31,302 bases of DNA from Hymenochaete sp. R1 (lineage: Eukaryota; Basidiomycota; Agaricomycetes; Hymenochaetales; Hymenochaetaceae), in the NCBI GenBank assembly GCA_019400425.1, contig JAFREE010000219.1, positions 1-31,302 of the forward strand, given 5' to 3'. Each line of letters begins with the position of its first letter. The first letter of the stretch is position 1. Under the pieces are notes generated by a model that did not search any database, was not told the origin of the DNA, and saw nothing but the letters and a program-made list of their open reading frames with translations. A program made the translations under genes and the position numbers. Positions 10,810 through 22,279 of the stretch are shown here, piece after piece.

Positions 10810-11031
10810 TCAAACACCGGCGTTGCTAATCTTGGTGATCTTCAAATCCAAGCCTGGGAATTGCTCGGCGTCCTCCTTGAAACAGAAATGATCGCTATCA
10901 AGCATAGCAGACACTTCTGTTCTGTGGCTGATGATTTCTAGATACTCTTGAATCTCACGGATTGATGTACAAGCTGTAGTATGTTGAGTAGGCAACTCAC
11001 AGCGAAGCACATCGACATTCATCATTATCAC
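10810..11031 (-). CDS. Short conserved ORF of unknown status (left copy)
   Basis: A 73-codon frame on the minus strand begins MIMMNVDVLRCELPTQH and ends KISNAGV. The right arm keeps the same frame (26187-26435) with only a few residue changes and no stop or frameshift, which favours coding. There is no signal peptide at the in-frame ATGs, so if real it is perhaps the last exon of a longer gene. A CTCAAC branch-like element followed by CTACAG lies inside it, with the only good donor (GTGAGT) 27 nt earlier, too short for a normal intron. I cannot name it. Confidence 0.3.
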   Translation of the reverse strand: MIMMNVDVLRCELPTQHTTACTSIREIQEYLEIISHRTEVSAMLDSDHFCFKEDAEQFPGLDLKITKISNAGV

Positions 11032-11355
11032 ATTGAAAATCTGGCTTCCATCAACGTCGCCTTGCTAACCATCGCCTTGATGAGCCATCTCACACCGAAT
11101 TGATCGTCTTCTACATTCCGTGCCTCACTCTTCGTAGCTGTGCTTCTAAGTATCTTAGGAATAGGTGCGTGTGTAGATGTTCTTTGATTAACATAGGCAT
11201 ACGCTGATATGTATATACCCGACTTACAGCGAGTGGAGTATTTGCGACGAGAACATCACTTCAGCCCACAGCTAAGAAATATAAGCAACATATGCAGCAC
11301 AGAAATGTCAGATTACGCCAGTCAAAGGCTTATTAACTACAAAAGGATACAATCA

Positions 11356-11721
11356 TCATCTTTTCCAGCCACCTTTGCATTCGCCATTACACCTTTGCTT
11401 GGAGTCGACTCTGTCATTCGTGATCCAGTCCTCGATGCCAGACCCGAGTTCCTCTAATATACCCCCACGATATGATAATTCGTTTGCGCGTGAAAATAAC
11501 AATGGGGACGCTCCGTTATGCTTCTCAAGTTGGGGGTTGACAGGCACGCCGTTGTTGACCTCATGACCAATGGCAGTGTACTGGTTGTCAGATGTGGAAT
11601 TCTGCAGTGGGTCAGGATAAAAATAAATAAATAAGCTGTTTCATGGGTGCACCTTAGTCACCGGTAAAGCTAGAATAGCAGGAAAGATGAAAAGGAGATG
11701 GGTGGGTGTTGCAATGTACAT
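11356..11721 (-). CDS. Small secreted protein, group B, C-x3-C-x2-GW end (left copy)
   Basis: Exon 1 (11721-11653, 23 codons) is a signal peptide beginning MYIATPTHLLFIFPAILALP. A 51-nt phase-0 intron (11602-11652; GTGCAC donor, CTGCAG acceptor) follows, then exon 2 (11601-11356), for a total of 104 residues. The mature protein is polar and acidic in the middle (GGILEELGSGIEDW) and ends CNGECKGGWKR. The two Cys, the Gly-Trp and their spacing to the stop match the gene at 15274-15597. The right arm has an intact copy two residues longer. Differences between copies gather in the first half of the mature protein while the last 12 residues are invariant. A terminal Lys-Arg is present, the residues a Kex2-like protease would cut, but no internal KR is seen. 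No family known. Confidence 0.75.
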
Positions 11722-11849
11722 GACTGTCTCGAATAAGTAAGCTTCGAGTCAAACTCAATCACCCTAATATTTACTCACTGAATGTTTATCGTAACGGTCG
11801 CAGAGTGAAGATGGAATTTTTTAAACGAGAGTGAGGCAAACCAGTTGCT

Positions 11850-12300
11850 TTGATGGAGAAACGGAGTCAGAAAGCGTTCGCACAAAAGTTGGGGGATTGT
11901 GAACACCTGAGCGTTTGTGAGAATTGTTTTTATACAAGATTCGTGCATTTGACAAAAGAGGCTCCTATTGGAAGGCTAAAAAACAGAACCTTGATGCGGT
12001 TGTACATCGTCGTCATTGATCGTGAGCCCTTTTTCAGCGTCCGAGTCATCGATACTGATTGGTTGGCTCGAAGCCTTGACGAAGATAGATATCAGCGAGT
12101 TGTTACCCTGTTCATAGAAACGCTGGTCTGTGCCTGGCGATCACGGGACGGGAGACTATGATTTCGAAGCTTTGATTGCTTCGCTTTACATGAGAAAATC
12201 AAATTTCAAAATCTTTTCCCTTTCTCAACAGTCCGCAGCTAGGCGCGAAAGCAATGTCTTCAATACAACCGAGAGCGAGGAGAACGAGGATACTTCCTGA
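11850..12300 (+). pseudogene. Decayed gene remnant (left copy)
   Basis: The frame ending at the TGA 12298-12300 encodes a segment seen also in the right arm (landmarks KRWSVPG, TGDYDFEA, MRKSNFKIFSLSQQSAARRE, SEENEDTS). Here a TAG at 12115-12117 replaces the Trp codon of the right copy and indels have broken the sequence upstream. A second frame from 11850 (MMEKRSQKAFAQK) is open here but stopped in the right copy. Each arm has a different lesion, so this looks like an ancestral gene decaying independently. I recognise no family. Confidence 0.5.
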
Positions 12301-12567
12301 CCAATGGATAGAGACCATATACAACGATTCATCGTGCATACACGGAGATACCTAATTTTACCAGGCATCGCTGGCGTGCCATTCGATTCATAGGGTAATG
12401 AGAGAAACACGTCAATGACCTTCCTTCATCGCGTTGTTGATATCTGTTGACGCGCCATTAAGCCACTTCTTCCAATAAGCGAGACGCGTCTTCGCCTGTT
12501 TCACCACAACCAGAACCACAACCACACTTTCCTTACAACTATCACTACCCATCTCTCCCTTCTGGCC

Positions 12568-14809
12568 ATGGCGGACGCTCAGGCTCTGCGTCACAGCTCT
12601 CGTATAGGTTCCTATGAAAATAGAATCTATACTTCAAATGCACAGATTCTAGATCCAGTATTCGTGCATGCAGACGGTGACCTAATGGGAAAATATGTCG
12701 GTGCTGTTGACCCATACGACTTTCTTCAGGTCTATCTTCCAGATCATCTGGAAGGAATGCCATCTGTGGATCATTCCAAATCCAAAAACATCGCTTCTCA
12801 ATTGGACGAAACCAAAATGTATGATCTTATGGTGCGTTGTATATCTTTATCACTCAAACTTGATGTCAACTGAATGAATAAATGAATGATATAGATCGAA
12901 GCACTACATCCTTTCATGAAAGAAGGAATGACATTAATCAATACATCAGACACTCCTGATCCTAATTCAGGATTCTACTTTGGTCGACTCATTAAACCAG
13001 ACCTCGCTTGTTATTCAAAGCCAGTGCCTGAAGGATCGTGCAAAACTCGTGCATGCGATATGGAGCTTTTCATGGAATTCAAAATAGATGAACGTGATGA
13101 ACCATTCAACGATGACCCAGATAACATCATTGAACTCGATGGTCAGTTTGCTCGAGATACCCGAGGTCAGCTCGTGACATATCACAATGCTATTCAAGCC
13201 ACCCAGCATCGTACACACGTCTTCTCCGTCTTCATCAATGAACATCGCTGTCGATTGCTTTCACATAATAGAAGCTGTACTGTCTTCACAGCCGCATTTG
13301 ATTACACAGAAACGAGCATTCTGCAAACATTCTTTTGGCGTTTCACTCATGCTGATCGAACAGGACGTGGTCATGATTCCACTATCGTTCCATTGGAGGA
13401 ATCGACTGAAGAAACGGAGGCTGCTCGCGTCTTACTTCAGAAACAAGAGACCAGTGATCAACTCTACAAAGTGTCAGTACAAGATTTTAGGACCGATAGA
13501 ATCTCGTACTACATTGTAGGCGCTCCATTCACCCATTCAGACACCTCTCCTCTCGGACGTGGAACTCGATGTTTCGAAGCTTTTGATTGCTCCACTCGAA
13601 ATCTTGTTCTGTTGAAAGATATATGGCGGATAGACGGATTCGTTCCTGAAGGCATCACTTATCGACGACTGCATAACAAAGGTGTGAAGCATATCGCTGG
13701 GATGATTACTGCAGGAGACGTCTGCGATTCGAGAGGAATTCAACGATCTGGATGGATTGATGATCGATTCTTTTACCAGAGCAGACGGCTCCGAATAGAA
13801 AGACACGTTCATTATCGACTCGTTTTGGATACTATTGGAAAACCGATTCAATCATTTCCATCGACATGGGTTATGGTCAATGCAGTCTATTGCGCATTGA
13901 AAGGTACGTTATTTAGAGACATTTCTGTTTCATGCATGTCATACTAATCTTCTCTTCTTGGTTTGTAGCCCACTTTGAAGCAGTGACGTTGGCAGGAATC
14001 CTTCACAGAGACATTTCTGTGGGAAATATTCTGATTTTGTCAGACGGTAGCGGTATTCTCATCGACTGGGAAATGTCTGATGAGCTATGGAGTGAATCCC
14101 CGAAAAAAGGTGTTCAAGTCGTAAGTGTTGTTGTAATAGACAATGACTTGTCACTGATCTCCTGAGTATATAGGGAACTCGACCATTTGTTTCAGTTGCG
14201 TTGATGCATGAACGATCCGAGCGGGAAGGCAAACAGCACGAGATCATAGATGATTTGGAATCATTTATTCACGTCCTCGCCTGGATATCTGCCAGGCATG
14301 CTCGCAATAAAATGGGAGTACACGAACGTCAGTACTTTCTTACTGGAGCCTACGGCACTTTCCAGCAAGATGTCGGATTCAAGAAAAGTTGCCTGAATTG
14401 CGGTGCGCAAAGCATAATCTGCATAAATCTTGAGCAGAACTGCTTGAGCGCTTTCCTCGAAGAGGTATGGGATGTATTCGCTTCGAGGTACCATGTCGTG
14501 AACGTCAGACGATACAACGTAAAAAGTAACGATGAAAGATTCAGAGAAAGGCGCTTGCAAGAGGAACGTAGAGCGCTAGAGAAGGCGAAGCATATGAAAC
14601 TGGCCAGCTCACATGAATGGATGATGGGGCTTATGGAAGATGCACTCAAAGACGAAGAATGGAAAAGTACGGAAGATGGATCGGTTGATTATGCACTGCC
14701 AGAATGGGATGCAGAGAAATTGGATAGGATGGAACGATACAAGCTCAAGTCAGACATGTCGGAATATAAATACGACGACTCTAATCCGAATAGACACCAA
14801 TTTGGGTAG
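12568..14809 (+). CDS. FunK1 fungal-type protein kinase (left copy)
   Basis: Four exons, 12568-12831, 12895-13903, 13969-14120 and 14174-14809 (introns 63, 65 and 53 nt), encode 686 residues in perfect frame. The N-terminal half has the FunK1 pattern: MELFMEFK, then RDTRGQLVTYHNAIQATQHR, then FFWRFTHADRTGRGHD. The lobe-linking strand VLLKDIWRID carries a candidate ATP-site Lys. The catalytic loop is HRDISVGNIL (437-446), and DWE (457-459) replaces DFG as is usual in FunK1. GTRPFVS and a helical C-lobe follow, and the tail is acidic and charged. All catalytic residues are present, so it is probably active; FunK1 substrates are unknown. It points into the spacer, opposite in orientation to its copy at 22421-24640. 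Confidence 0.92.
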
Positions 14810-14972
14810 ACTATTCTTCTGCGGGTACATTCACATACAAATGTTATTTGATTCGAACGCTTTCTCCTAGTAACTTTCTCCTGGTTCATTGTATCGGGTT
14901 CAGTGAGCTGATGACTTACTTGGAAGATGAATGCATACTATTAGTTCGATTTGTGTGTGAGGGTGAGGAAGT

Positions 14973-15273
14973 TGATTTTGTCGGGGCTGATTTAAAAGCT
15001 GCTTCATCTATGTTGCTATCATGACCGTGTTTTGGATACTGAAATGAGATCAATGAACGTAGGTTCTTTCTCTAATCCACATGCATGATAAAGAGACTGA
15101 ACGAGCGATACAGATAAGCTAAGTATAAAGAAAAATGGAGGAAGAGGAGAGACCCAAAGTCCATGTGAAAACAAATTCTCTACAAAGTGGAAGCATGAAG
15201 TTCTCGAGCACTTCGCTTGCTGACAGCAACTACGCGAACAAGCACCATTCATGAACCGTAGATTGAATACGAA
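14973..15273. other. Inner edge of the left arm, no gene seen
   Basis: Unique sequence between the repeat edge and the group C secreted-protein gene. A 77-codon minus-strand frame here has no recognisable content. Confidence 0.4.
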
Positions 15274-15597
15274 TTACATAACCCATCCAAAGTTGCAATC
15301 ATCTCCACATACTGGATCGATTGGTGCACGGAACCCGGCAATACCCTCATCATCATCCCCATCGAGAAGCGCAGGAGCTGCGGTGCTCGCTGAACTCTGC
15401 GACTGAGACGTGTGCGTGCTGGATGCGGGGATTTTCACTGTTGCGATCGAGCTTTGGCCACCGGATTCGAGGATCTGGTGCCAATTAATGTTAGATCAAG
15501 CTTCGAAGTGGAAGAAGGAGCCCTGTCGTACCGTCGCCGCCGACCCCAAAACAAATGCGGAGAGGAGGAAAATGGAAAGATTCTTGATGGTCTGCAT
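15274..15597 (-). CDS. Small secreted protein, group C, C-x3-C-x2-GW end
   Basis: Exon 1 (15597-15532, 22 codons) encodes a signal peptide, MQTIKNLSIFLLSAFVLGSA plus AT. A 57-nt phase-0 intron (15475-15531) with a GTACGA donor, CTAAC branch site and ACCAG acceptor follows. Exon 2 (15474-15274) encodes 66 residues to a TAA, 88 in total. The mature part is Ser/Thr/Gln-rich (a run of THTSQSQSSAS), then acidic (DGDDDEG), and ends CGDDCNFGWVM. That terminus has the same Cys-Cys-Gly-Trp spacing to the stop as the group B proteins in the arms, although the rest is dissimilar. It lies just inside the left arm, in the unique spacer. A minus-strand TATAAAT near 15780-15787 is about 185 bp upstream. No known family; an extracellular role is inferred from the signal peptide only. 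Confidence 0.72.
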
Positions 15598-16525
15598 TTC
15601 TGGGTGGCTAATAAGCACAAGCGCTAGAACGTTGAAGGGAGTTCAGGAGCTTGCCAGTTGAGAGGAGAGGTTAACAGAAGTGATGTAAGTACAGAAAGAT
15701 ATAGTTAAAGAAGATGCAGGAGCGAAGGAGTGACTATGGTGAGAGGTGTATGGTGCCAAGATTGAGAAGCCATCTCCAGTATTTATAAGGTCTTTTCACG
15801 AAGCAATGTTGCTCGGAACCTGGCTGGTGGTATTCTGTAGTAACGATGCTCGAATCAATCATAATGGAAGCAGCTTACAGACAGCCAACGAGCCGATCAG
15901 TCACCGATTATCCCACATTCTGTGCAGTCGACAGGATCAAGAATTACTCGGGATTCGAGTGCAATTTTCACGAAGTGTTCAAGAGCTTGATTGTTGTCGA
16001 ATGCCAAGTATAAACAGGCTGTCCATCAGTGGATCTGAGGTTCAGTGCCTCATTCATCTGCGAAAAATCAAGACAGGCTAAAAATGATCGTCCTTGAGAA
16101 TAGTTACGAGTTCACAGAGTAGAGCCACCGTGGCGGGCGGGACAGATGATGGTAGAAACCCAAGGGGAATTGTTTGTGTTTATGTACGCGAATGGCCCTT
16201 GTGATCGCGATCGCGCTTAGGAGCAAAACGTGCTGGCCCGTGGCTTCCTCGTTGTCGTCCCCTCAACTTTGCTCACAACGCTGGTCAAGTCCTCAAGCTC
16301 TCTCTCATTCTTTTCGACGCAAACTACCAAGAAATAGCTCGACTCTCAACTCTGTTTACATAAGAAGCGTACTTGTCGTCATCTCACTGCATGCAGATTC
16401 GAGACCTCCGCCATCGAGGTCTGTCGGATTCATAGGATCTCCTGCCTCTAACGTTACGTGGCAAGGCCTGATCTACCATCCTCTGTGGAACTTGGTTCAA
16501 TCTCTCGCCGTTTTGCTGACAGCAG
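15598..16525. other. Intergenic between divergent genes
   Basis: Upstream DNA of the group C secreted-protein gene (-) and the 5-phosphatase (+). A 143-codon plus-strand frame (16174-16605) overlaps the phosphatase first exon in another frame and has no motif. The CT-rich stretch before 16320 is typical of fungal promoters. No further gene seen. Confidence 0.5.
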
Positions 16526-19500
16526 ATGGGCCCGCTATCGTCCAAGTCGGGAGAGGTTGGGTCGCTTCAGCGGAGTGGGGGGAAGGAGTCGTTGGCGCAG
16601 ATTAGTACTGGCACGAGACGCTCGGGGACACGCTCAGGTGCAAACCCTCGTTCCTTTTATCTCTGTTTAACACTGAAAACGTGTTTGAAGAAAAGTCGAA
16701 TGTCTTGAACAGATTGCAGTCGTTATTCCCTTCGAGCCCAAAGTCACCCAGAATATCTGGTCCAACCGTCACCTTCGCCGAGTGTCCTCAGCTTCCACCG
16801 CATGCTCCTCCCCGCCCTGCTCCTCATCCGTTGAAAGTGAGGGTTGTTTCTTGGAACATGCACGACTCTCTGCCTAAGGTGCGTATCCAGCTCCTATCAC
16901 GAACGCCGTGGACTGACGGTTATATAGGGAAACTTAGAAGACCTTCTGGGTGTCGTTCCTCCTTACGTGCCTCGGCCAGAAGGAGAGACGGACAAGTTCT
17001 TCATCCCAAATGCTACTTCGGAAGACTCTCATCCGTATCACATTGTTGTTGTGTGAGTTATACTTCTTTCGACCACATTATCATTAGCTCAGTCGTGCTA
17101 CAGAGCCGGCCAAGAATGCCCAACAGTATCTGGTATCCCCATGGGCCTCGCAGCCAGCTTCCGACATACTAAAGAGAAAGAGAAGCACAAGGACGAAGAG
17201 AAAGCAGCGAAGCGACTCAAGACGAAGGATGGGAAGGACAAGCTGGACGTCGATCCCGATGAAGCAACGATAAATCCCAGTTCGATGACCGTTAATCCCT
17301 CGAGCGAGGGTACAAATGCTTCCACTTCGCACGCACACACTTCCGGATGGAGTTGGATCCTCGAAGAATGGTACTGCAATGGGCTGGGCCAACGCGGACG
17401 CCACTCTGACGTTTCTAATACCGTTTCCTACCCGCTCGTACCACCAGAAAGCGCGGCTGTAGAGGAAGACGTAAAGTCGCTCGAGCTGCGCTCCGTATGC
17501 GAGAACTTGGACTGTATAAAAAGCAAAGACCAGAAGAAAAAAGAAAAGAAATTTAAAAAATGCTGTTGTACCCCTAAAGAGAGCGTTGGACCGTACGAAT
17601 TATTGGTGAAAGAGCGGTTGATGGGTATTTATATGGCGGTGTTCATCTATAGGGACTTGAAGCCTCTTGTGAAAGGTCCGCAATCTTATTCTTTGTCGCG
17701 CAAAACTTTTTTCTCATGATAAATGATTCAGGGGTATCGAAATCATCTGTATCGACAGGCCTAATCGGAGGTCGCGTGGGGAATAAGGGAGGCGTGGGCA
17801 TCAGTGTGAACCTCGATGGGACAACATTACTTTTCATGAACGCGCATCTGGCAGGTACGTATAATGATCGTGTGATTCGACCTTTCTTCGTATCTCATGG
17901 TGTATGAAGCTCATGAAGAACGCTTTATGAGTCGAGTTGCGAACTTGTCGAAAATCAAGGTATTTGCATTCGAAGAATTGTTTCGTTGAGTGAATGTACT
18001 TATGTGTCGTAGGCTGAACTCCAAGTGAACGACTTCCTGTCTCAGGACGACCCTCGTATAATGGCCGAAGGTTAGTAAGTCACTTGCCACTTTACTCAAG
18101 ATACCCATATACCCCTTCGTAGACGTTACGGACAAGTTTGACTATACCTTCCTATTCGGAGATTTGAATTTCCGCCTTGATCTCAGTAGGCTCCACGCCG
18201 ACTGGCTGATAGCTCGACAAGGTACGAATTCTCGTTGATTTGGCAAGATTCAAAGCTGACGGCCAACTAGATTTTGATCAGGCTCTCAGCTTTGACCAGC
18301 TCCGTAAACTTATGAAAGACGGCCAAGCCTTTGTTGGTTTCAACGAAGCCCAGATCGACTTCCCACCTACCTTCAAATACGACGTCATGAAAATCAAACG
18401 CGATAGGAACCGTCTGGCACGAGAAAGTCGTGCGCGTGGTATCAAACGTTGGATAGCTCCATTGTCGAACCCAAACCTATCGGAGGTACAGGAAATTGGT
18501 AATACGTTTGAGGAGGGGGAACGAGAGCGGGACGGGTCGTTGGAAATGGACGATGGGCAGTCGTTTGTCTCCATGGCTGTTACAGCAATGTCTGCGCAAT
18601 CACGTGTGACGAGCGTAGGGTACCCCGACGACTCGTGCGGTCTCAATGGGCGGCCTCAGGCAAGCCGGCGGTCGTCAAAGACGAAGAGCGAGACAAGCAA
18701 AGCGGCAGGAAAGGAAGGCGCGGCGCAGAAGTTCTTTGCAGCCGCGTCTGTTCTAAAAGCGAAACGGAAATGGCTCGGGCTATTGAAACCTTCGCCTTCA
18801 AGTGGGACACCTTCGACGAGCCATATGAGACTAGATGACGAACCGAAACCAGTTTATTCGTCATCCACTCCTCATATCATGACGTCGGAACTGTCAACGC
18901 CTATCGTCCGCGACGCTTCTTCTGCCTTTGAGCTGGGATGCACCCGGACGCCGAGTTTGTTTGAGCTCAAAAGAACGTCGTCAAAGAGAAGTACAAAGTC
19001 GAATAAAAGTACAAAGGCTTTGGGTTCGTCGAAAGGGAATGATTCATCGAGTACGACGCAGGAAGTCGAAGGCGTTGCTTATGATACGTCTAGCAAGCAG
19101 CGCGTTCCTAGCTGGTACGTCTCGTCCAAATTCTAACGGTACTATTTACTCAGATCAGCCATCAGGTGTGATAGAATATTATGGAAGACTACTATCGAGC
19201 CAGAAACAAGTTCAGATGACGAGGTTGATCTGGATACGCACGCTCGTCGAAACAGTGGACTGGGACCACGAATGCGGGCGTTCCTAAATCAAGCGCTGAA
19301 ACCTATATCCACCCGAATGAGAACAGGATCCATCAGTTCTCTTAATCTGCTTCCACACGACTCCCTCTATACCGTTCGATCCGACTTTCCCTCCACTACG
19401 TCAGGACTCGGACATGATGATCAACCATTAATGACCCCGCCCGAGACGGCTCGAAATAGCCAAGATCTTAGTTTGTTCAGAGTCAGGTCGCTCGTCCAGA

Positions 19501-20090
19501 TTGTCAACCGACCTATGCGCAAGTCTCACAAAACTGGGATGATCAAGTCGAAGTCCATTGATCCTCCTACTTCTGCACCAGCGCTCTACGCCAAACGGCA
19601 TAGTAAACTATACACAGCGATGCCCGTCATATCCTCGCCCGTTCTCACGCTCCCTATCAGCCCTACAATCCCCGAAGCGTCATCTACATCTGGTCCACCC
19701 ATTTTACCCAAGCCTCAACCTCTTCCTCCTATTACCCTCCCCCCACAAACAGAACCTCCGATATCGCCATCGCTCAACCCTCCAGGTCATCGGCCTCGTG
19801 CCCCAAGTTTCCGCGGCTGGCGCTTCTTCCCTTCTTTCCTCTCGCGTGATGTTGACGGCACGAGCACCGGTCTTTTTAGCAACGTTAATATTTTCTCGGG
19901 TTTTGATTCTGCTTTGACAACGACGCCTGAGCAGGAACAGCAGATGCCTCGTTTCGTCCCCGAAACAAAGCCACGTCGGGGACAAGTGAAGGTTCTGAGC
20001 TATCGGTCGTTGGATGATCAGGCAATGTGGAGGCTAGAAGGGAGGAGTGATCATAGGCCTGTTATCGGGAGCTATATGCTCTATGTCTGA
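16526..20090 (+). CDS. Inositol polyphosphate 5-phosphatase with large insertions
   Basis: Ten exons keep frame throughout: 16526-16637, 16691-16878, 16928-17052, 17104-17675, 17732-17854, 17910-17959, 18013-18070, 18123-18221, 18271-19114 and 19166-20090, giving 1031 residues. The 5-phosphatase catalytic motifs appear in order: VVSWNMHD (about 90), VVVAGQE (146), GGRVGNKGGVG (345-355), MNAHLAAHEERF, FLFGDLNFRLD (419-429), FPPTFKYD, YDTSSKQRVPSWCDRILW (about 712-730) and SDHRPV (1018-1023) near the C-terminus. These bind Mg2+ and remove the 5-phosphate of phosphoinositides or inositol phosphates. Unusually, three long low-complexity stretches interrupt the domain: a Lys-rich one after GQE, about 230 residues before the WCDR motif, and about 290 residues between WCDR and SDHRP. 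There is no SAC, SH2 or RhoGAP domain. Intact; it probably acts at cytosolic membrane faces. Confidence 0.93.
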
Positions 20091-20956
20091 GCTTCAGGTC
20101 TCAGACACCAACATATTGGACGTCTACACCGGATTTGGACTCTTTCATTGAACATCATCCCTGAACTTTCGTCCGCTTGCCATTCATTTGGTTTGTTGAA
20201 TATAGATACCCCCCAAAACTTTAATACCTATCCTTATCGTCGTCTCATCACATCATGTCAATCGTTTAGAATCAAAATTCTTGCCGTTCACGAAGAACTT
20301 TCAGTGTTTCACGATGCGATGTTGAGCGGCAGGCTTAGAGGGGGGGGAGAGGTGAGTGGGCCGGGCCGGAGGGCGGTAAAGCCGGTTCCCGGACACGTCA
20401 ATTCTTTTGTGCTTCGTTCGCTGCTCCTTAATCCCTCTCCGTCACCTCATTTTTTTACGATCATCCGAAACCAAGCAAGACAGACGTTTTTACTCATCGT
20501 TTAAAATCTATCTCTACCTGAATGGCCGCCAGTTTGCATGACGACCCACAAATCTTGATGTTAATGTACGCCTTCGCTCAGCAGTAAGATCGCAACAGAC
20601 ATCATACTCTTTCGACCTACTTCTCGGGATCAATCGAATGAAATAAGGATAATATGAAAGATCTCCTTAGGCGCCTCTCAGTACAAAGCATTCGGAACGA
20701 GGCTCACGAGCGCCTTTGTCCCTTTGACTAGATAGCCTCTCCAAAGTAGGCCAGAGCACTCCAACAAAGGTTATAAGGCTTGTACCTAGTTTCTTTCCTT
20801 TCAAACTCGCTTCTCTTCGCCTTTATTGTCGCTAGACTGCTCCAATTTTACTTGCTATAAATACACAAATCTTCAAATAACCTTAAGGTCATCTCAGCCC
20901 CTACGAATCGTCCTGAACACTCTACAATAACTGAAAGCTAGTGAAGCGAAGGAAAA
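20091..20956. other. Intergenic, promoter of the next gene
   Basis: This is the 3' region of the 5-phosphatase, then AT-rich DNA. A plus-strand frame at 20148-20504 has no recognisable content. CT-rich stretches and a TATA element lie at the right end. Confidence 0.5.
20856..20862 (+). promoter_or_regulatory. TATA box
   Basis: TATAAAT lies 95 bp upstream of the ATG at 20957, after a pyrimidine-rich stretch. Motif and spacing only. Confidence 0.45.
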
Positions 20957-21787
20957 ATGGCATTGTATCAAGATGACCTGACCTCTACCTCTGTTGGGGA
21001 TGCTTTCGAATACATTCAAAGGACAGAGAATCTAATGTCAGCGGATGAAAGAACGAATTTCGAAAAGGTACGTCGTTGCATCGTCTTTCATTTCCATCAA
21101 CGTCACGCTGACGAACGCTCTTTCTTTCCCTCAACTCCTGAACTCCTAAACTGTGCTACTAAGGCAATCAAATCGCGAGAAATTGTCCGTCAACGCCGGT
21201 TTGAATACTTCGCAAGCAATTCGCAGTCTATCGCAGAACTGTATCAGGACCACTATTCCGAAGCAAGATACCCCGGCTCTTCTCAAACACTGGATACGGA
21301 AGGTAGTAACCACTCCTGGCGTGCACTGTACGTCCTCGACCGCTGGCCTCACATGAAATCCTACCTCCAACCGCGTCTTCGTCGCGCTACGGTCGCAGAA
21401 TTTTCTGGGGGATGCATCGATACTGCATTACTAACGGGAATACCTCCACGACATTTCTCAACGCGTCTGGCTTCGGCACGACTGGCAAAACGGGATGCAA
21501 TCTCAAGACAACACGGAGTGCTCGCGCGGAAAGCTGTCAATGGCGCGAATGCCGGTTCGATGTCAGAACGTCCACGATGGCGATCCTCCTCGAAGGCGAC
21601 GTTGCTGGGTAACATGATCAATTGTTCGGCAACGAATCTACGTTTGGGGCTTCATCGGCCTCAAGCACAGACTTACTCGCAAAAACATTCGTATCCCACT
21701 TTTCCCAGAGTCGTACAGCATGTAATCGATGTCAACGCAGAACCCGGCCCAAACGACTACTCGTGGACATGGGGTAACGTCGCTTAG
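20957..21787 (+). CDS. Unknown protein, 3' structure uncertain
   Basis: A frame open from the ATG at 20957 to the TAG at 21785-21787. A GTACGT donor at 21068 and an AAG acceptor at 21163 mark a likely 96-nt in-frame intron, giving about 244 residues (MALYQDDLTSTSVGDAFEYI at the start, then EKAIKSREIVRQRRFEYFAS). The N-terminal 85 residues look like a soluble helical protein. The C-terminal half is basic and low in recognisable structure, and another frame (21412-21612, then beyond a TAA) is about equally plausible, so further introns may exist, for example from the GTAGTA near 21302. No signal peptide, membrane segment or motif. It lies in the spacer just outside the right arm. I assign no function. 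Confidence 0.5.
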   Translation: MALYQDDLTSTSVGDAFEYIQRTENLMSADERTNFEKVRRCIVFHFHQRHADERSFFPSTPELLNCATKAIKSREIVRQRRFEYFASNSQSIAELYQDHYSEARYPGSSQTLDTEGSNHSWRALYVLDRWPHMKSYLQPRLRRATVAEFSGGCIDTALLTGIPPRHFSTRLASARLAKRDAISRQHGVLARKAVNGANAGSMSERPRWRSSSKATLLGNMINCSATNLRLGLHRPQAQTYSQKHSYPTFPRVVQHVIDVNAEPGPNDYSWTWGNVA

Positions 21788-22279
21788 TATTCCAGTTTTC
21801 AGTCGTCCCTGTTTCTTTTTCGTCCTTCATATTTTATCTTCAACTCTACCTGCATTCAAAAGCAATTTTCTTTGTCGTCTTATCTACATACCACACCATG
21901 ATTATGCCGTTACTATAATTTTGGAATATTGGAAACTCCAAGTTGGTGAATCATGGTTGGACGCTGGTTTTGGGAAACTCGTATTTTATGCTCTCTACTA
22001 CTTTCTGTTTCATCACCATCACCTCTTTCATATTTCTACTTTTATAGTAGAGCTACAATGTACATGCGCGCATACGTTTCCGTTTTCAAAGAGCATTACC
22101 GCTCAACCATTAATATTCATGCTTGATTTTTAGTTCCCTTGCAGACGACCTTGACGGACTATTCCGAGTTGTGTGATGCTCGTCGCACTCTGTATCCTAA
22201 GCCTCTTCGGAATTTTATTCAAATTAGGTCGTTGAGGTTGCTGAGACCTCGTTTTCTTCTACCATTTCTGCCTTTCAAC
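21788..22279. other. AT-rich intergenic, no gene seen
   Basis: T-rich stretches, with short frames of no recognisable content, up to the fading inner edge of the right arm. Confidence 0.5.

Larger units (their letters stand above)
9846..14972 (+). repeat. Left arm of a ~5.1-kb inverted repeat
   Basis: The arm matches the reverse complement of 22280-27421 nearly throughout, with small indels. By eye identity is high overall (about nine bases in ten), near-perfect in parts of the FunK1 gene and low in a few introns and one exon block. The outer edge is sharp at TCTCACTT (about 9846). The inner edge fades over 14910-14972. Gene order and orientation within the arms are the same. I saw no flanking target-site duplication and no transposase or reverse transcriptase. 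Confidence 0.93.

Noticed and set aside
11209..11457. 82-codon plus-strand frame conserved in both arms
   Set aside because: Overlaps antisense the last exon of the group B peptide gene, which explains its conservation.
16174..16605. 143-codon plus-strand frame upstream of the 5-phosphatase
   Set aside because: Overlaps the supported first phosphatase exon in another frame and has no recognisable content.
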